The notes beneath the pieces were generated by a model, which was not told the origin of the DNA, made no database searches, and saw only the letters and a program-made list of their open reading frames with translations. The position numbers and the translations under genes were made by a program. A stretch of 64,000 nucleotides of DNA from Lachnospiraceae bacterium (lineage in GTDB: Bacteria; Bacillota; Clostridia; Lachnospirales; Lachnospiraceae). Shown here in pieces: positions 1-8,282 of the stretch. The stretch spans positions 49,756-113,755 of the forward strand of contig CAAEMZ010000010.1 of NCBI GenBank assembly GCA_900757195.1, written 5' to 3'. Each line of letters begins with the position of its first letter. Positions within the stretch are counted from its first letter, which is position 1.

Positions 1-219
1 ACAGAATTTTCTATTTTACGCATACTTTGCCAGAATAAGGGAACGGTTGTCAGCGCTGAAGAATTATTTCATCAGATCTGGGGCGACGAATATTTCAGCA
101 AAAGCAACAATACCATTACGGTGCATGTGCGTCATCTGAGAGAAAAGATGGGCGATTCCTTTGAACATCCGAAGTACATAAAAACGGTCTGGGGGTGCGG
201 TTATAAAATTGAAAAATAA
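1..219 (+). CDS. VanR-like response regulator, C-terminal part
   Basis: Partial gene entering from the left edge; 72 codons remain before the TAA. They form the winged-helix DNA-binding domain of an OmpR/PhoB-class regulator: the conserved IWGDEY turn, the recognition-helix segment TITVHVRHLREKMG, and the closing WGCGYKIEK hairpin that ends this domain. The wording is closest to VanR regulators of glycopeptide-resistance and related cell-wall operons (judged from memory of the family). The receiver domain lies outside the window. It overlaps the downstream kinase by 11 bases, so the two are translationally coupled and form one signalling pair. Confidence 0.9.
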   Translation, partial: TEFSILRILCQNKGTVVSAEELFHQIWGDEYFSKSNNTITVHVRHLREKMGDSFEHPKYIKTVWGCGYKIEK

Positions 220-1375
220 TCTTCATTTAAAATCGGAAAAGCAGATGACGCCGGGCGCCCGGACGGCTCTGTGGGTGCTGGGCGGTATTTTTATTTTTGC
301 TCTGGCGATTTACAGTGTGGATACCTTATTTAACGGTCTTGTACTGGAATGGCTTCAAAAGAGATATACCTCAAGCTTTACGCACTGGGATACAACCGGG
401 GAAATGGCGTATTATTATGAGCTTCTCGACTGGCATGGAATGAAGCTTCTGGCGCTGCTGTTTCTGGCTGTGTTCACCCTGATCTGGCTGTTTGTTTTGT
501 TTTTTGTGACCCGGTATTATTCCCGGAAAAAGGTTGGGAGCGCGGTGTCGGATATCGCATCAGACATCCGGGACTATATGGCAGAGGATGTGGAAGTTCA
601 GGAAATTTTCGGAGGAAATTACGGAGAAATTTCGACTCAGATGGTAGAAATTAAGGCGGCAATGCAGCGGCATGAGCAGATTCTGAAAGAGGAAGCCAGC
701 CGTAAAAACGATTTAATTACTTATCTGGCCCATGATTTAAAGACACCGCTGACATCGGTGATCGGTTATCTGAGTCTGATGGATGAAGCGCCGGATATGC
801 CGGAGGCCCAGAAGGCCAGGTATGTCCATATTACTTTAGATAAAGCCTGTCGGCTGGAGAAGTTAATTAACGAGTTTTTTGAAATTACCCGATATAACCT
901 GCAGCAGATCATTCTTGAAAAAGAAACCATCGATTTGTATTATATGCTGGTTCAGATGACCGACGAATTTTATCCGGTGTTATCCGCCAGGGGAAACACA
1001 ATCCGCCTGTCTGTCGGTGAAGATATGACGGTCTATGGGGATTCGGAAAAACTGGCCCGGGTTTTTAATAATATTTTAAAAAATGCCGTTTCTTACAGCT
1101 ATGAAAATACAGAAATTGAAATTGGCGCCGAAAAGGTGGAAGACGGACTGAAAATCACCTTCCGAAACCGTGGAAAGACGATTGCCAGGGAAAAACTGGA
1201 ATTTCTTTTTGAAAAATTTTTTCGCATGGATGAAGCCCGGGCAACCCATACCGGCGGGGCGGGTCTGGGACTGGCCATTGCGAAGGAAATCGTAACGCTT
1301 CACGGCGGAACAATTACGGCAGAAAGTGAAAATGAAGTGACCACATTTTGTGTGATACTGCCTGAAGGATTGTAA
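209..1375 (+). CDS. VanS-like membrane sensor histidine kinase
   Basis: 388-residue sensor kinase starting at a TTG inside the end of the regulator gene; an in-frame ATG at 245 is the alternative start. Two membrane segments (about residues 18-40 and 78-101) enclose a short outer loop. The phosphoacceptor helix has AHDLKTPLT with His175. The ATPase domain shows the N box near residue 291 (NNILKNAVSY) and the glycine box GAGLGLAIAKE. These are the marks of the VanS/EnvZ type. It should phosphorylate the regulator encoded just upstream. The next gene is a D,D-carboxypeptidase, so cell-wall control is the likely role. No vanH, ligase or vanX gene follows, so this is not evidence of glycopeptide resistance. 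Confidence 0.9.
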   Translation: MKNNLHLKSEKQMTPGARTALWVLGGIFIFALAIYSVDTLFNGLVLEWLQKRYTSSFTHWDTTGEMAYYYELLDWHGMKLLALLFLAVFTLIWLFVLFFVTRYYSRKKVGSAVSDIASDIRDYMAEDVEVQEIFGGNYGEISTQMVEIKAAMQRHEQILKEEASRKNDLITYLAHDLKTPLTSVIGYLSLMDEAPDMPEAQKARYVHITLDKACRLEKLINEFFEITRYNLQQIILEKETIDLYYMLVQMTDEFYPVLSARGNTIRLSVGEDMTVYGDSEKLARVFNNILKNAVSYSYENTEIEIGAEKVEDGLKITFRNRGKTIAREKLEFLFEKFFRMDEARATHTGGAGLGLAIAKEIVTLHGGTITAESENEVTTFCVILPEGL

Positions 1376-1517
1376 AAACAGGGAAATATTAATCATTTCT
1401 TAGGAATTTCATTATCAGATATTAAAACATAAAGGATCTTTATTCTGTACAATAATTATTGAACAGGATAAAGATTTTTTGTTGGATACCAATGATTTTG
1501 GAAAGGGGAATGAAGAA

Positions 1518-2492
1518 ATGATGACCACAGGACGAAGGAGAAAAGTGCATCGGCGGTGGACGATTTTGATGGTTTTGATCGTCTGGGGATGTATATTGTA
1601 TTTTATGCTCAGTTTTTTTAGACCGCTGGGAGAAAAGGCTTTGAAGATATCCGGTGGAGCGGCGCCGGAAAATTTGAGGTATTTTGAAGGCAGCGGCGGG
1701 CTGCCCGTTGATTTAAGCCATTTAAACAGCAGGAACGCCATGCTTGTAGATCTGGATACCGGAAAAATTATGGGAGAGTACCGAAGCCGGAAACGGATAT
1801 ATCCGGCATCGATGACAAAAATAATGACAGCGCTTCTGGTGATAGAACGGGCAGAGAATCTGGACGAAAGTTTCAGCATGCCGGAGAATTTGTTTGCCGG
1901 TCTGTATAATTCAGGGGCTTCAATGGCTGGATTCTGGCCGGGAGAAAGGGTGTCTGTCAGAGACCTTCTTTATGGGATGCTGCTGCCGTCCGGCGCCGAG
2001 GCCTGTGTGGCCGTGGCGGAATGGATGGATGGCTCGGAAGAAGCTTTTGTTGAGAAAATGAATGAAAAAGCGGCGGAGCTTGGCATGAAGGATACCCATT
2101 TTAAAAACAGTACGGGGCTGCATTCCGGAAATCATTACACGACGGCAGCAGATATGGCGCTACTTCTCCAATATGCACTGGAGAATCCACAGTTTCGGGA
2201 AATATTTACGAGCAGTATTTACACGACGCAGGCCTCGGATATACGCTCAGAAGGTTTTGTCATGCAGAGTACCCTGTATAATTATCTTGGAGAAGGGGAA
2301 TTTTCCGGCGGTGCGATTCTCGGCGGAAAAACCGGATATACGGATGAGGCCGGACTGTGTCTGGCGAGCCTGGCCCGGGTGGATGGGAAGGAATATCTTC
2401 TGGTGACTGCCGGGGCGGAAGGAACTGCCTATACGGAACCTTACCATGTGCTGGATGCGTTGAAGGTTTATGGGGAGTATTTGGGAGAATAA
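1518..2492 (+). CDS. D-alanyl-D-alanine carboxypeptidase (peptidase S11 family)
   Basis: 324-residue penicillin-binding-type D,D-carboxypeptidase that trims the terminal D-Ala of peptidoglycan stem peptides outside the membrane. ATG 1518 is chosen because AAGGGG at 1503-1508 sits at good distance; a TTG at 1479 lacks a site. One N-terminal membrane anchor (about residues 15-35). Catalytic motif SMTK (Ser98-Lys101) and KTG at 271-273 are present. The middle SxN motif reads SGA (158-160), so the usual Asn is Ala. It follows the VanRS-like pair, separated by about 140 bases that hold a TACAAT -10-like element at 1448-1453. Probably controlled by that pair (inference). Confidence 0.88.
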   Translation: MMTTGRRRKVHRRWTILMVLIVWGCILYFMLSFFRPLGEKALKISGGAAPENLRYFEGSGGLPVDLSHLNSRNAMLVDLDTGKIMGEYRSRKRIYPASMTKIMTALLVIERAENLDESFSMPENLFAGLYNSGASMAGFWPGERVSVRDLLYGMLLPSGAEACVAVAEWMDGSEEAFVEKMNEKAAELGMKDTHFKNSTGLHSGNHYTTAADMALLLQYALENPQFREIFTSSIYTTQASDIRSEGFVMQSTLYNYLGEGEFSGGAILGGKTGYTDEAGLCLASLARVDGKEYLLVTAGAEGTAYTEPYHVLDALKVYGEYLGE

Positions 2493-2504
2493 AGATTGGA
2501 TATA

Positions 2505-2533
2505 CGGCACGGAGAAATCCGTGCTGTTTTTAT
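2505..2533 (+). terminator. Intrinsic terminator after the carboxypeptidase gene
   Basis: A 7-bp perfect stem, GCACGGA / TCCGTGC, closes a GAAA tetraloop (2507-2524), can be extended by two pairs, and is followed by TTTTTAT. It lies 13 bases after the stop codon. Confidence 0.8.
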
Positions 2534-2621
2534 GGCCTGAGGGAATCTGTGCTGGGTTTGAACGGTTCATGGTCCGGGATAATGCCATTCATGGCCTTTT
2601 TGGTAAAGGAAATAAAAAGTG

Positions 2622-2630
2622 TGTTATAAT
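2622..2630 (+). promoter_or_regulatory. Extended -10 promoter for the unknown gene and LytTR/GHKL operon
   Basis: TGTTATAAT (2622-2630) is a perfect extended -10 (TGnTATAAT) about 60 bases before the ATG at 2689. No good -35 is visible 17 bases upstream, which is usual for extended -10 promoters. Confidence 0.55.
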
Positions 2631-2688
2631 TCATCTATGTGGGATGACAAGTATTCCAGTGCATTTCAGAAAAATGGCAGGTGAAAAA

Positions 2689-3282
2689 ATGTTTTATGAC
2701 ACGGTTGAGATTGCAGCGATAAAGATTGCGGTCTCTAATGTCGAAAGTTTGGGAATATATAGCAAAGATGCTCTGATAAAGAGTATTGTATGGTTACGGG
2801 AAAAATATGAGTTTTTTGGAGAAATTGCTTATTTAAAAAAGGCAGTCTGGAATATATATGCCTATCTGGAGCTCGGTTTTTCATACGAAGACGGAAAAGA
2901 AGAATTTCAGAAAATATTGGAATATTTACATATGAATGTGGAAGATATGTTTCAAAAAAAGAAGTGGCAGTATCGCAGAGTTTTGCTGAATAAAACAAAT
3001 GTGACCGGTATATTGGGACGGTGGAATCCAGTGTTACATTCTATGAAAATTTCAGAAGCGGTGGCAGATATTCTTAACAAAGTGTCTGGGAACATGGAAG
3101 GAAATTATGTTTATCACTGTGGGAAAGTATTGGAAGAGGATGCTGAAAAAAAGCTGTGGGAACATACTTTTAGACTATCTATTCGAAAAGATGAAGCAGT
3201 ACTTTATGATATAAATAAAAATAAATATTATGTATTCGTTTGGGAGGGGCATACGAATGATAAAAATAGCGATTGTCGATGA
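2689..3282 (+). CDS. Protein of unknown function preceding a LytTR regulator
   Basis: 197-residue soluble protein that I do not recognise. ATG 2689 is chosen for GCAGGTG at 2677-2683; ATG 2674 is possible. There is no signal peptide or membrane segment. The sequence is rich in aromatic and charged residues and looks mostly helical (residues 1-145), with a C-terminal part carrying several short beta-like stretches such as KYYVFVW. Its last 26 bases overlap the regulator gene in another frame, so it is co-translated with the Agr-like pair and may work with it. It could be an upstream regulator or sensor partner; no sequence motif supports a definite function. Confidence 0.65.
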   Translation: MFYDTVEIAAIKIAVSNVESLGIYSKDALIKSIVWLREKYEFFGEIAYLKKAVWNIYAYLELGFSYEDGKEEFQKILEYLHMNVEDMFQKKKWQYRRVLLNKTNVTGILGRWNPVLHSMKISEAVADILNKVSGNMEGNYVYHCGKVLEEDAEKKLWEHTFRLSIRKDEAVLYDINKNKYYVFVWEGHTNDKNSDCR

Positions 3283-3970
3283 TGAGAAAGTCGTGTTGGA
3301 ACGGGTAAAATCATGTATTGAGGGTGTTACAGAGATTGCAGGGAAAGTAGAAACAGACATGTTTCAGGGAGCGGAACTGTTTTTGAAGCGGGTGGAACAG
3401 GGACACATATATGATATTGTGTTTTCAGATATCCAGATGACCGGGATGGACGGTATTCAGTTTGGGACAATTATCCGGGAAAAGTACCCGCGGATGTATC
3501 TGATTTTTCTGACGTCTTATTCCAGTTATGCTGTGGACAGTTATCTGATCGATGCCTACCAGTATATTTTGAAGGCTCAGATGGCGGAGCGGATTCCGCC
3601 GGTGCTGTTTCGTTTGACAGAAAAGATAGAAAGAGAGCGGAAGAAATATCGCATTGTAAGTTCAGTCAATGATATAAAAAAGATTTATCATAATGAGATT
3701 ATCTATATTAAAAAGATTAAGGGTTCCAAATATGTGGAATATGTGATGCTGAATGATACCTGCCGTGAACGGATTTCTCTGGATCGGCTTCTTCACGAGC
3801 TGGATGACGAAGCTTTTTTGATGATTGAGCGGGGCTATATCGTAAATATGCGGTATGTTGTCCGTATGCATGGAACAACCATTTATCTTCAGAATAATGA
3901 ACAGGTGGTTGTGAGCCGGGTGCGGTTTATGGAAGTTCGGGAGAGAATGAATGGAAGGATAGGAAAATAA
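3257..3970 (+). CDS. AgrA-like LytTR-family response regulator
   Basis: 237-residue response regulator. The receiver domain has the acidic pocket VDDE (8-11), phosphoacceptor Asp58 in FSDIQM, and a lysine after FLTSYSSYAV. The C-terminal LytTR DNA-binding domain covers about residues 135-235, with the typical IERGYIVNMRYV stretch. ATG 3257 follows a very strong GGGAGGGG. It overlaps the previous gene by 26 bases and the kinase gene by one base (TAATG), so the three are one unit. Regulators of this family bind direct repeats and control peptide, bacteriocin or surface genes. The lipoprotein/ABC cluster downstream is a plausible target (inference). Confidence 0.9.
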   Translation: MIKIAIVDDEKVVLERVKSCIEGVTEIAGKVETDMFQGAELFLKRVEQGHIYDIVFSDIQMTGMDGIQFGTIIREKYPRMYLIFLTSYSSYAVDSYLIDAYQYILKAQMAERIPPVLFRLTEKIERERKKYRIVSSVNDIKKIYHNEIIYIKKIKGSKYVEYVMLNDTCRERISLDRLLHELDDEAFLMIERGYIVNMRYVVRMHGTTIYLQNNEQVVVSRVRFMEVRERMNGRIGK

Positions 3971-5292
3971 TGATGTATGAGGCAGTATTACAGGGGATTT
4001 TATTTGCTGTATCAATTTTGGAAGTATGGCTCTGCTATCAATTATTTTATTATCTGATAATTGAAAAGAAATATTTGTGTACGAAAGAAAAAATTATCGG
4101 TGTTGCGAATATTGTTATTATGGGGGCGATGCTGGCCTTCAATCGTGATTATGTCTTTTTTTCAAGTTCAATGTTTGCCTTTTGTGTTATTATAACAAGT
4201 CTGTGTATTGGGTGCATTGTCAGGAAAAATTATACTTTAATTTTAAGCATTGTCGGCTTGTTTTATGCTTTCACAGCATTTTTAGATTATTTCTTTGCAT
4301 TTTTAAGCATGATATTTTTAGAGGCAGAATTTGCAGGAGTGGTATATAGAGGAACGTCCTTTTGGAAGATAGCAATATTTTTGTGTACACGAATGATTGT
4401 TTTTATAGGTTTCTTGGGCGTAAAACGACGGGACAGTAAATTTAAGATTTATGTTGCAGAATATAAGCGAAGTTTTTTTCTGTTTTTTATCGTGGTTTGC
4501 TGGATATTAATAAGATATCAAATAATGATGGTCGAGATGGCTATTGGTGAAAGACCTATGAATGGTGTGGTAGGAGGAATATCAATTTTACTGGCAATGA
4601 TTGTGATGGTTTTCTGCGGAAATATTTTTATGAAAAGTTTAATCTTGAAAAAAGAAAATCAATTGCTCATCGTCAGAGAAGAAATGCTAAGCAAAAATTA
4701 TCAAGACTTGTTGAATGTGATAGAGAAGAATCGACAGATGGTTCATGATATCAAGCATCATTTTAACGTATTGCGGGAATATGAAGAACATCAGGAATAT
4801 GAAAAACTGGGGGAATATCTGGCGGCTGTTGAGGGCTCGTTCTCCGAAAGGGGCTGTGTGCCGTGGACAGGAAACCGGATTCTGGATTTTTTATTAAATG
4901 AGAAAAAGGCAGAAGCCGAACATGGGAATATTTTATTTGAGATTCAAACATCGGCGATGTTTAAGCTTCCATTGGAAGATACAGATTTATGTGCGTTGAT
5001 GGGAAATGTACTGGACAATGCCATTGAAGCCTGTGAACGGATGGAGCATGGCGAGCGGTGGATATCTGTTTATATGCAAAAGCAGCAGCATATGTTTTTT
5101 ATTGAAGTGGCAAACAGTATTGATAAGATGCCGGTGATGAAACATGGTCAGTTTTTAACCGAAAAAGGGGATAGGGAACTGCATGGGTATGGGATAAAAA
5201 GTATAAGGCGCATTGTAGATAAGTACGATGGAACGGTTGCATTTCAGATAGAAAATAAAACTTTCAAAGTGGAAATATCATTTTTTAAATAA
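3970..5292 (+). CDS. AgrC-like GHKL sensor histidine kinase
   Basis: 440-residue kinase. The first 220 residues hold about six hydrophobic membrane segments, as in peptide-sensing AgrC-type kinases. The phosphoacceptor region is NRQMVHDIKHHFNVL, and the ATPase domain has the N box GNVLDNAIEACERM and the late glycine box GYGIKSIRRIV. It starts on ATG 3970, inside the stop of the regulator gene. No AgrB-like processing protease or obvious precursor peptide lies next to it, so the ligand is unknown. A very similar regulator-kinase pair occurs at 48061-50057 in the same window. Confidence 0.9.
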   Translation: MMYEAVLQGILFAVSILEVWLCYQLFYYLIIEKKYLCTKEKIIGVANIVIMGAMLAFNRDYVFFSSSMFAFCVIITSLCIGCIVRKNYTLILSIVGLFYAFTAFLDYFFAFLSMIFLEAEFAGVVYRGTSFWKIAIFLCTRMIVFIGFLGVKRRDSKFKIYVAEYKRSFFLFFIVVCWILIRYQIMMVEMAIGERPMNGVVGGISILLAMIVMVFCGNIFMKSLILKKENQLLIVREEMLSKNYQDLLNVIEKNRQMVHDIKHHFNVLREYEEHQEYEKLGEYLAAVEGSFSERGCVPWTGNRILDFLLNEKKAEAEHGNILFEIQTSAMFKLPLEDTDLCALMGNVLDNAIEACERMEHGERWISVYMQKQQHMFFIEVANSIDKMPVMKHGQFLTEKGDRELHGYGIKSIRRIVDKYDGTVAFQIENKTFKVEISFFK

Positions 5293-5341
5293 AAGATGAT
5301 GTATATAATAATCGAACAAAGAAGGAAGAGAGGAACGTTAT

Positions 5342-5428
5342 GTGAAAACACTTTGCCTTCATTATAATAAGCAGAATGGGGGCACTGCGGGGCAGAATCA
5401 GAGAAACTTCGAAAAATGTGGAAGATAA
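5342..5428 (+). CDS. Candidate 28-codon small reading frame after the GHKL kinase
   Basis: A GTG-started frame of 28 codons with a good ribosome site (GGAAGAGAGG, 5324-5333) lies 50 bases after the kinase stop. The product would be hydrophilic, with Cys5 and Cys26 and no leader-like hydrophobic stretch, so it does not resemble a cyclic-lactone precursor. It may be a signalling peptide, a remnant, or chance. The rest of the 5293-5580 gap holds a 6-bp inverted repeat GTGGCC/GGCCAC (5470-5498) and nothing else that can be named. Confidence 0.2.
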   Translation: MKTLCLHYNKQNGGTAGQNQRNFEKCGR

Positions 5429-5580
5429 CAGATGGAAGGAACGGTTTGAAAAAGATATTATTTGCGTTTGTGGCCTGAAACTTGACGTTGAGGGCCACAT
5501 ACTTGTTTATTGATAGTTTTTGAAGTATGCTGTAAATATAAAACGACGGTATCGACATTAAAAGGTAAAAGGGGGGATTG

Positions 5581-6120
5581 GTGAATCGTATTATGGATAC
5601 TTTAATATATAATTCCACATATTACAAATTTATCTTTGGCAGTTCTCTTTTTTTTGCTTTTTTGTTTATCGGCATTATAGTCATTGTAGTACATAGATAT
5701 TATGTAAAGAAAAAAAGTGCAGGGGATAAAATTGTTACAATCAAGAGACCTTTTGATGTTCTGGGACGTAAAATCTGCAGCTATATTCTTATTTTTCTTA
5801 TTTTTAATCTGAGGATTTCGTCGAACTTGCATTTCATATTACCCAATATATATTCATGTATTGCATTGGTGATATTCGTGTGGTTTGATCTTCAGCCGCA
5901 ACAGATTTATGAAAAAGGGATTCTGGTCAGCATCGGTTTTATCAAATGGTCAGAAATTCAATCTGTAGAATCGGCAGATAAAAGAGAACATCTAATAAAA
6001 ATAAAGTTGGTAAAATCCAAATTTGGCAACAATATATTAAAAATCTATTGTTATCCAGGCATGGCTACCAATTTTGTTGATCTGATAACCCAACATCTCA
6101 ATAATGATATCGATATATAA
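5581..6120 (+). CDS. Small membrane protein, DUF5673-like
   Basis: 179-residue membrane protein. GTG 5581 is chosen, about 5 bases after GGGGGG (5571-5576); TTG 5578 is too close and ATG 5593 rather far. Residues 20-43 and about 68-105 form three or so membrane helices. The C-terminal part carries the pattern IYEKGILVSIGFIKWSEI, which recalls DUF5673 proteins, where a hydrophobic N-terminus precedes a small PH-like beta domain (family memory, not tested). Function unknown. It sits between the Agr-like pair and the lipoprotein/ABC cluster. Confidence 0.7.
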   Translation: MNRIMDTLIYNSTYYKFIFGSSLFFAFLFIGIIVIVVHRYYVKKKSAGDKIVTIKRPFDVLGRKICSYILIFLIFNLRISSNLHFILPNIYSCIALVIFVWFDLQPQQIYEKGILVSIGFIKWSEIQSVESADKREHLIKIKLVKSKFGNNILKIYCYPGMATNFVDLITQHLNNDIDI

Positions 6121-6305
6121 TTGATAGACAGTTTGTTTAAATGTAGTTAGCTATCTGGTGATGAGAGATGCCGATGTTATGAAGGTCTTTTAGTGTTTGA
6201 GACGTTTTTTAAAATGATAGATTTAGAAGGGCTTACGGCACTTAGTGAAGATTCGCCATATGTAAATTTAAATATTCTTGGAAGATATTGTCCGTAACAA
6301 AAATT

Positions 6306-6336
6306 TGCCGGCAGATTTTTTCTGCCGGCATCATTT
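6306..6336 (+). terminator. Hairpin terminator before the lipoprotein/ABC cluster
   Basis: Perfect 9-bp stem TGCCGGCAG / CTGCCGGCA (6306-6330) with an A-T6 loop, followed by TCATTTTAT. It ends transcription from the upstream group. The rest of the 6121-6379 gap holds an in-frame stretch without a start (about 6151-6297) that may be a worn gene end, and no recognisable motif. Confidence 0.75.
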
Positions 6337-6379
6337 TATCGCTTATGATGCTGCATATAATAAGATATGGGGAGGGTCT

Positions 6380-7504
6380 ATGAAAAAACAAATATGGATA
6401 ATAACTTTGGTAATTAGCGTATCCATGATCGGTCTGATGGGATGCGCCGGAAAAACGGAAAGAGTTATTGAAAAAAATAGAAACGAAAATATAGAATTTC
6501 CGAAACGTTTTGAAAAATCTTATGATAAAGTAGATTTCCAGGCAGATGTTGTCATTGCCGATGGGGTGGATTTGAATCAAATTTGCCGTAAGGTTGTAAA
6601 CCGGGCATATTATGACAATGATCGGGCTTATGAACGGTTATTTCAGGGAAAAGAATTGAAGATAGACCAACAGAACGAAGTATTTGGTGATAATGGTGAG
6701 ATGATTCCAAACAGAGACTGTTTGAGTGTTGATGGTGAAAGCTTTTCCATGGATGGTCAGACGTTGAATTTTGTAAAACCTTTTACCGGCTATATATTTC
6801 GATGTATGCGTTTAGAAAAAAGAAATCCGGAATATAACATGGATAGATATGAATTAAATGGTGATCTGGATTTTATGAGCCGTGAGGAAGGAGAAAATCA
6901 GATTGTTTCGCTTTTGGCAGACATCGGATTTGAGGAGAAGTTTCATTTTCTGTCAACGGTATATGCCATGGATTATAAAACAATGGAACAGGAAGAATAT
7001 GCCATGGATATGGAAGGGAATGAAGATACCAGCCGATACAAAGAGGTCTGGACGGAGGAGGATAATTGCTATAACTATTTCCTGAGGCAGGAAATAGACG
7101 GCCTGCCCCTTTACTATCTGTATGGTGGTGTTTTTAAAGAGCTGGATATCTGTAATGTTGGGGTTAATGCCGTTTATTCAAAGGCTGGACTGCAGTATAT
7201 TCGTATTGATAAATTATTTGTGGTGGACGATTCTGTGAATCCGGTTCCGGTATCTTTCATGGAAATAGAGGAACTGGCACAGTCAGTGGATGAACAGTAC
7301 TCGATGATGATATCGGATGCTGATTTCGTGGTACATCAGATGGCGTTATATTTGATGGCTGAAAAGGCATCCGATGAAACTTATTATGAGCTTTTTCCTG
7401 TATGGGTTCTTTCGATGGAACAGATTCAGGATAAGCAAGGGGAGAAAGTCCGGACACCTCTGCAAAGTGTTATTCATGCAGAGACCGGAGAGGTTATTTC
7501 ATAG
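6380..7504 (+). CDS. Lipoprotein of an ABC exporter cluster, function unknown
   Basis: 374-residue lipoprotein. The signal peptide ends in LMGC with lipidated Cys22. The ATG follows GGGGAGGGTC. The mature part is acidic and hydrophilic. Its C-terminus ends with a FPVWVL strand and a HAETGEV strand, reminiscent of PepSY/YycI-like domains (weak resemblance). Two ABC permeases and an ATPase follow within 20 bases or with overlaps, so it is probably the surface partner of that exporter. Such partners are found in bacteriocin-immunity and antibiotic-export clusters (inference). Confidence 0.75.
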   Translation: MKKQIWIITLVISVSMIGLMGCAGKTERVIEKNRNENIEFPKRFEKSYDKVDFQADVVIADGVDLNQICRKVVNRAYYDNDRAYERLFQGKELKIDQQNEVFGDNGEMIPNRDCLSVDGESFSMDGQTLNFVKPFTGYIFRCMRLEKRNPEYNMDRYELNGDLDFMSREEGENQIVSLLADIGFEEKFHFLSTVYAMDYKTMEQEEYAMDMEGNEDTSRYKEVWTEEDNCYNYFLRQEIDGLPLYYLYGGVFKELDICNVGVNAVYSKAGLQYIRIDKLFVVDDSVNPVPVSFMEIEELAQSVDEQYSMMISDADFVVHQMALYLMAEKASDETYYELFPVWVLSMEQIQDKQGEKVRTPLQSVIHAETGEVIS

Positions 7505-7523
7505 ATAAAGTGAGGCGGGGATT

Positions 7524-8282
7524 TTGAGAGGGTATTTATTTTCAGATATGAAAAGGGCTTTTTTCTCATGGAAATTTTTAGCGGCCGTGTTTGGAACAGT
7601 GATGGCTTTCTGCTTTTTTGAACAAAAGCCATCCGAAATCTATCCGATAGTTAATGCTTATCACAGTAATATTTATGCGATTCATATGTTATTATGTTTT
7701 GTCTTTTGTATGTTGCCTTATGGTGATGGAATGTGCCAGGATGTAGAATGTCGGTTTTATCAATCTTTGATTATCCGTGGAAAAACTTTATATTATGTTC
7801 TTTCAAAAGCATTTACAATATTTCTTTCATCGGGAATGGTGATGGTTCTTGGAACTGTATTTTATATTTTAATAATCCGGATACAGTATCCGGAGGCGCC
7901 ATGGTCGGCGGGGACATATGAGGGAATGGCTTTCGACGAATTTATTTCGAACGGAATGTATGGTGTTTACATTCTGTTGTGCGGCTTGAAAATGGGATGT
8001 CTGACCGGAATTTTAGGAATGGTTGGTGCGGTTGTTTCAATGTACATAGCAAATCGTCTGATGGTTTTTTCATTGCCGATTATCAGTTTTTATATGCTGA
8101 ACTGGGTATCACAGATTATTTTTATGCCTTATAAATTTTATGATGCGTTTGATCCGTTACGTGAAATTGGTGAAACAACACTTATTTCTGCATTATTCAG
8201 CATTGCAGTGATAGTATGTTGCTTTTTTATTTTTACAGCAATAATGAATTGGCAGATAAAGAGGAGGCTGAGTGATGGGTAG
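7524..8282 (+). CDS. ABC-2-type transporter permease 1
   Basis: 252-residue integral membrane protein with about six hydrophobic helices and no soluble domain, the size and pattern of ABC-2 permeases that pair with a separate ATPase. The TTG start at 7524 follows GAGGCGGGG. It overlaps the second permease by 8 bases. Together with the next two genes it forms a heterodimeric exporter; the substrate is unknown, possibly a peptide. Confidence 0.75.
   Translation: MRGYLFSDMKRAFFSWKFLAAVFGTVMAFCFFEQKPSEIYPIVNAYHSNIYAIHMLLCFVFCMLPYGDGMCQDVECRFYQSLIIRGKTLYYVLSKAFTIFLSSGMVMVLGTVFYILIIRIQYPEAPWSAGTYEGMAFDEFISNGMYGVYILLCGLKMGCLTGILGMVGAVVSMYIANRLMVFSLPIISFYMLNWVSQIIFMPYKFYDAFDPLREIGETTLISALFSIAVIVCCFFIFTAIMNWQIKRRLSDG

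Noticed and set aside
5342..5513. AgrD-like autoinducer precursor after the first GHKL kinase
   Set aside because: Neither reading frame has an amphipathic leader, a cysteine ring segment with an acidic tail, or an adjacent AgrB protease, so it is kept only as a low-confidence small frame.
6151..6297. In-frame stretch before the terminator at 6306 that could be a small protein
   Set aside because: No start codon with a ribosome site; at most a worn gene end.
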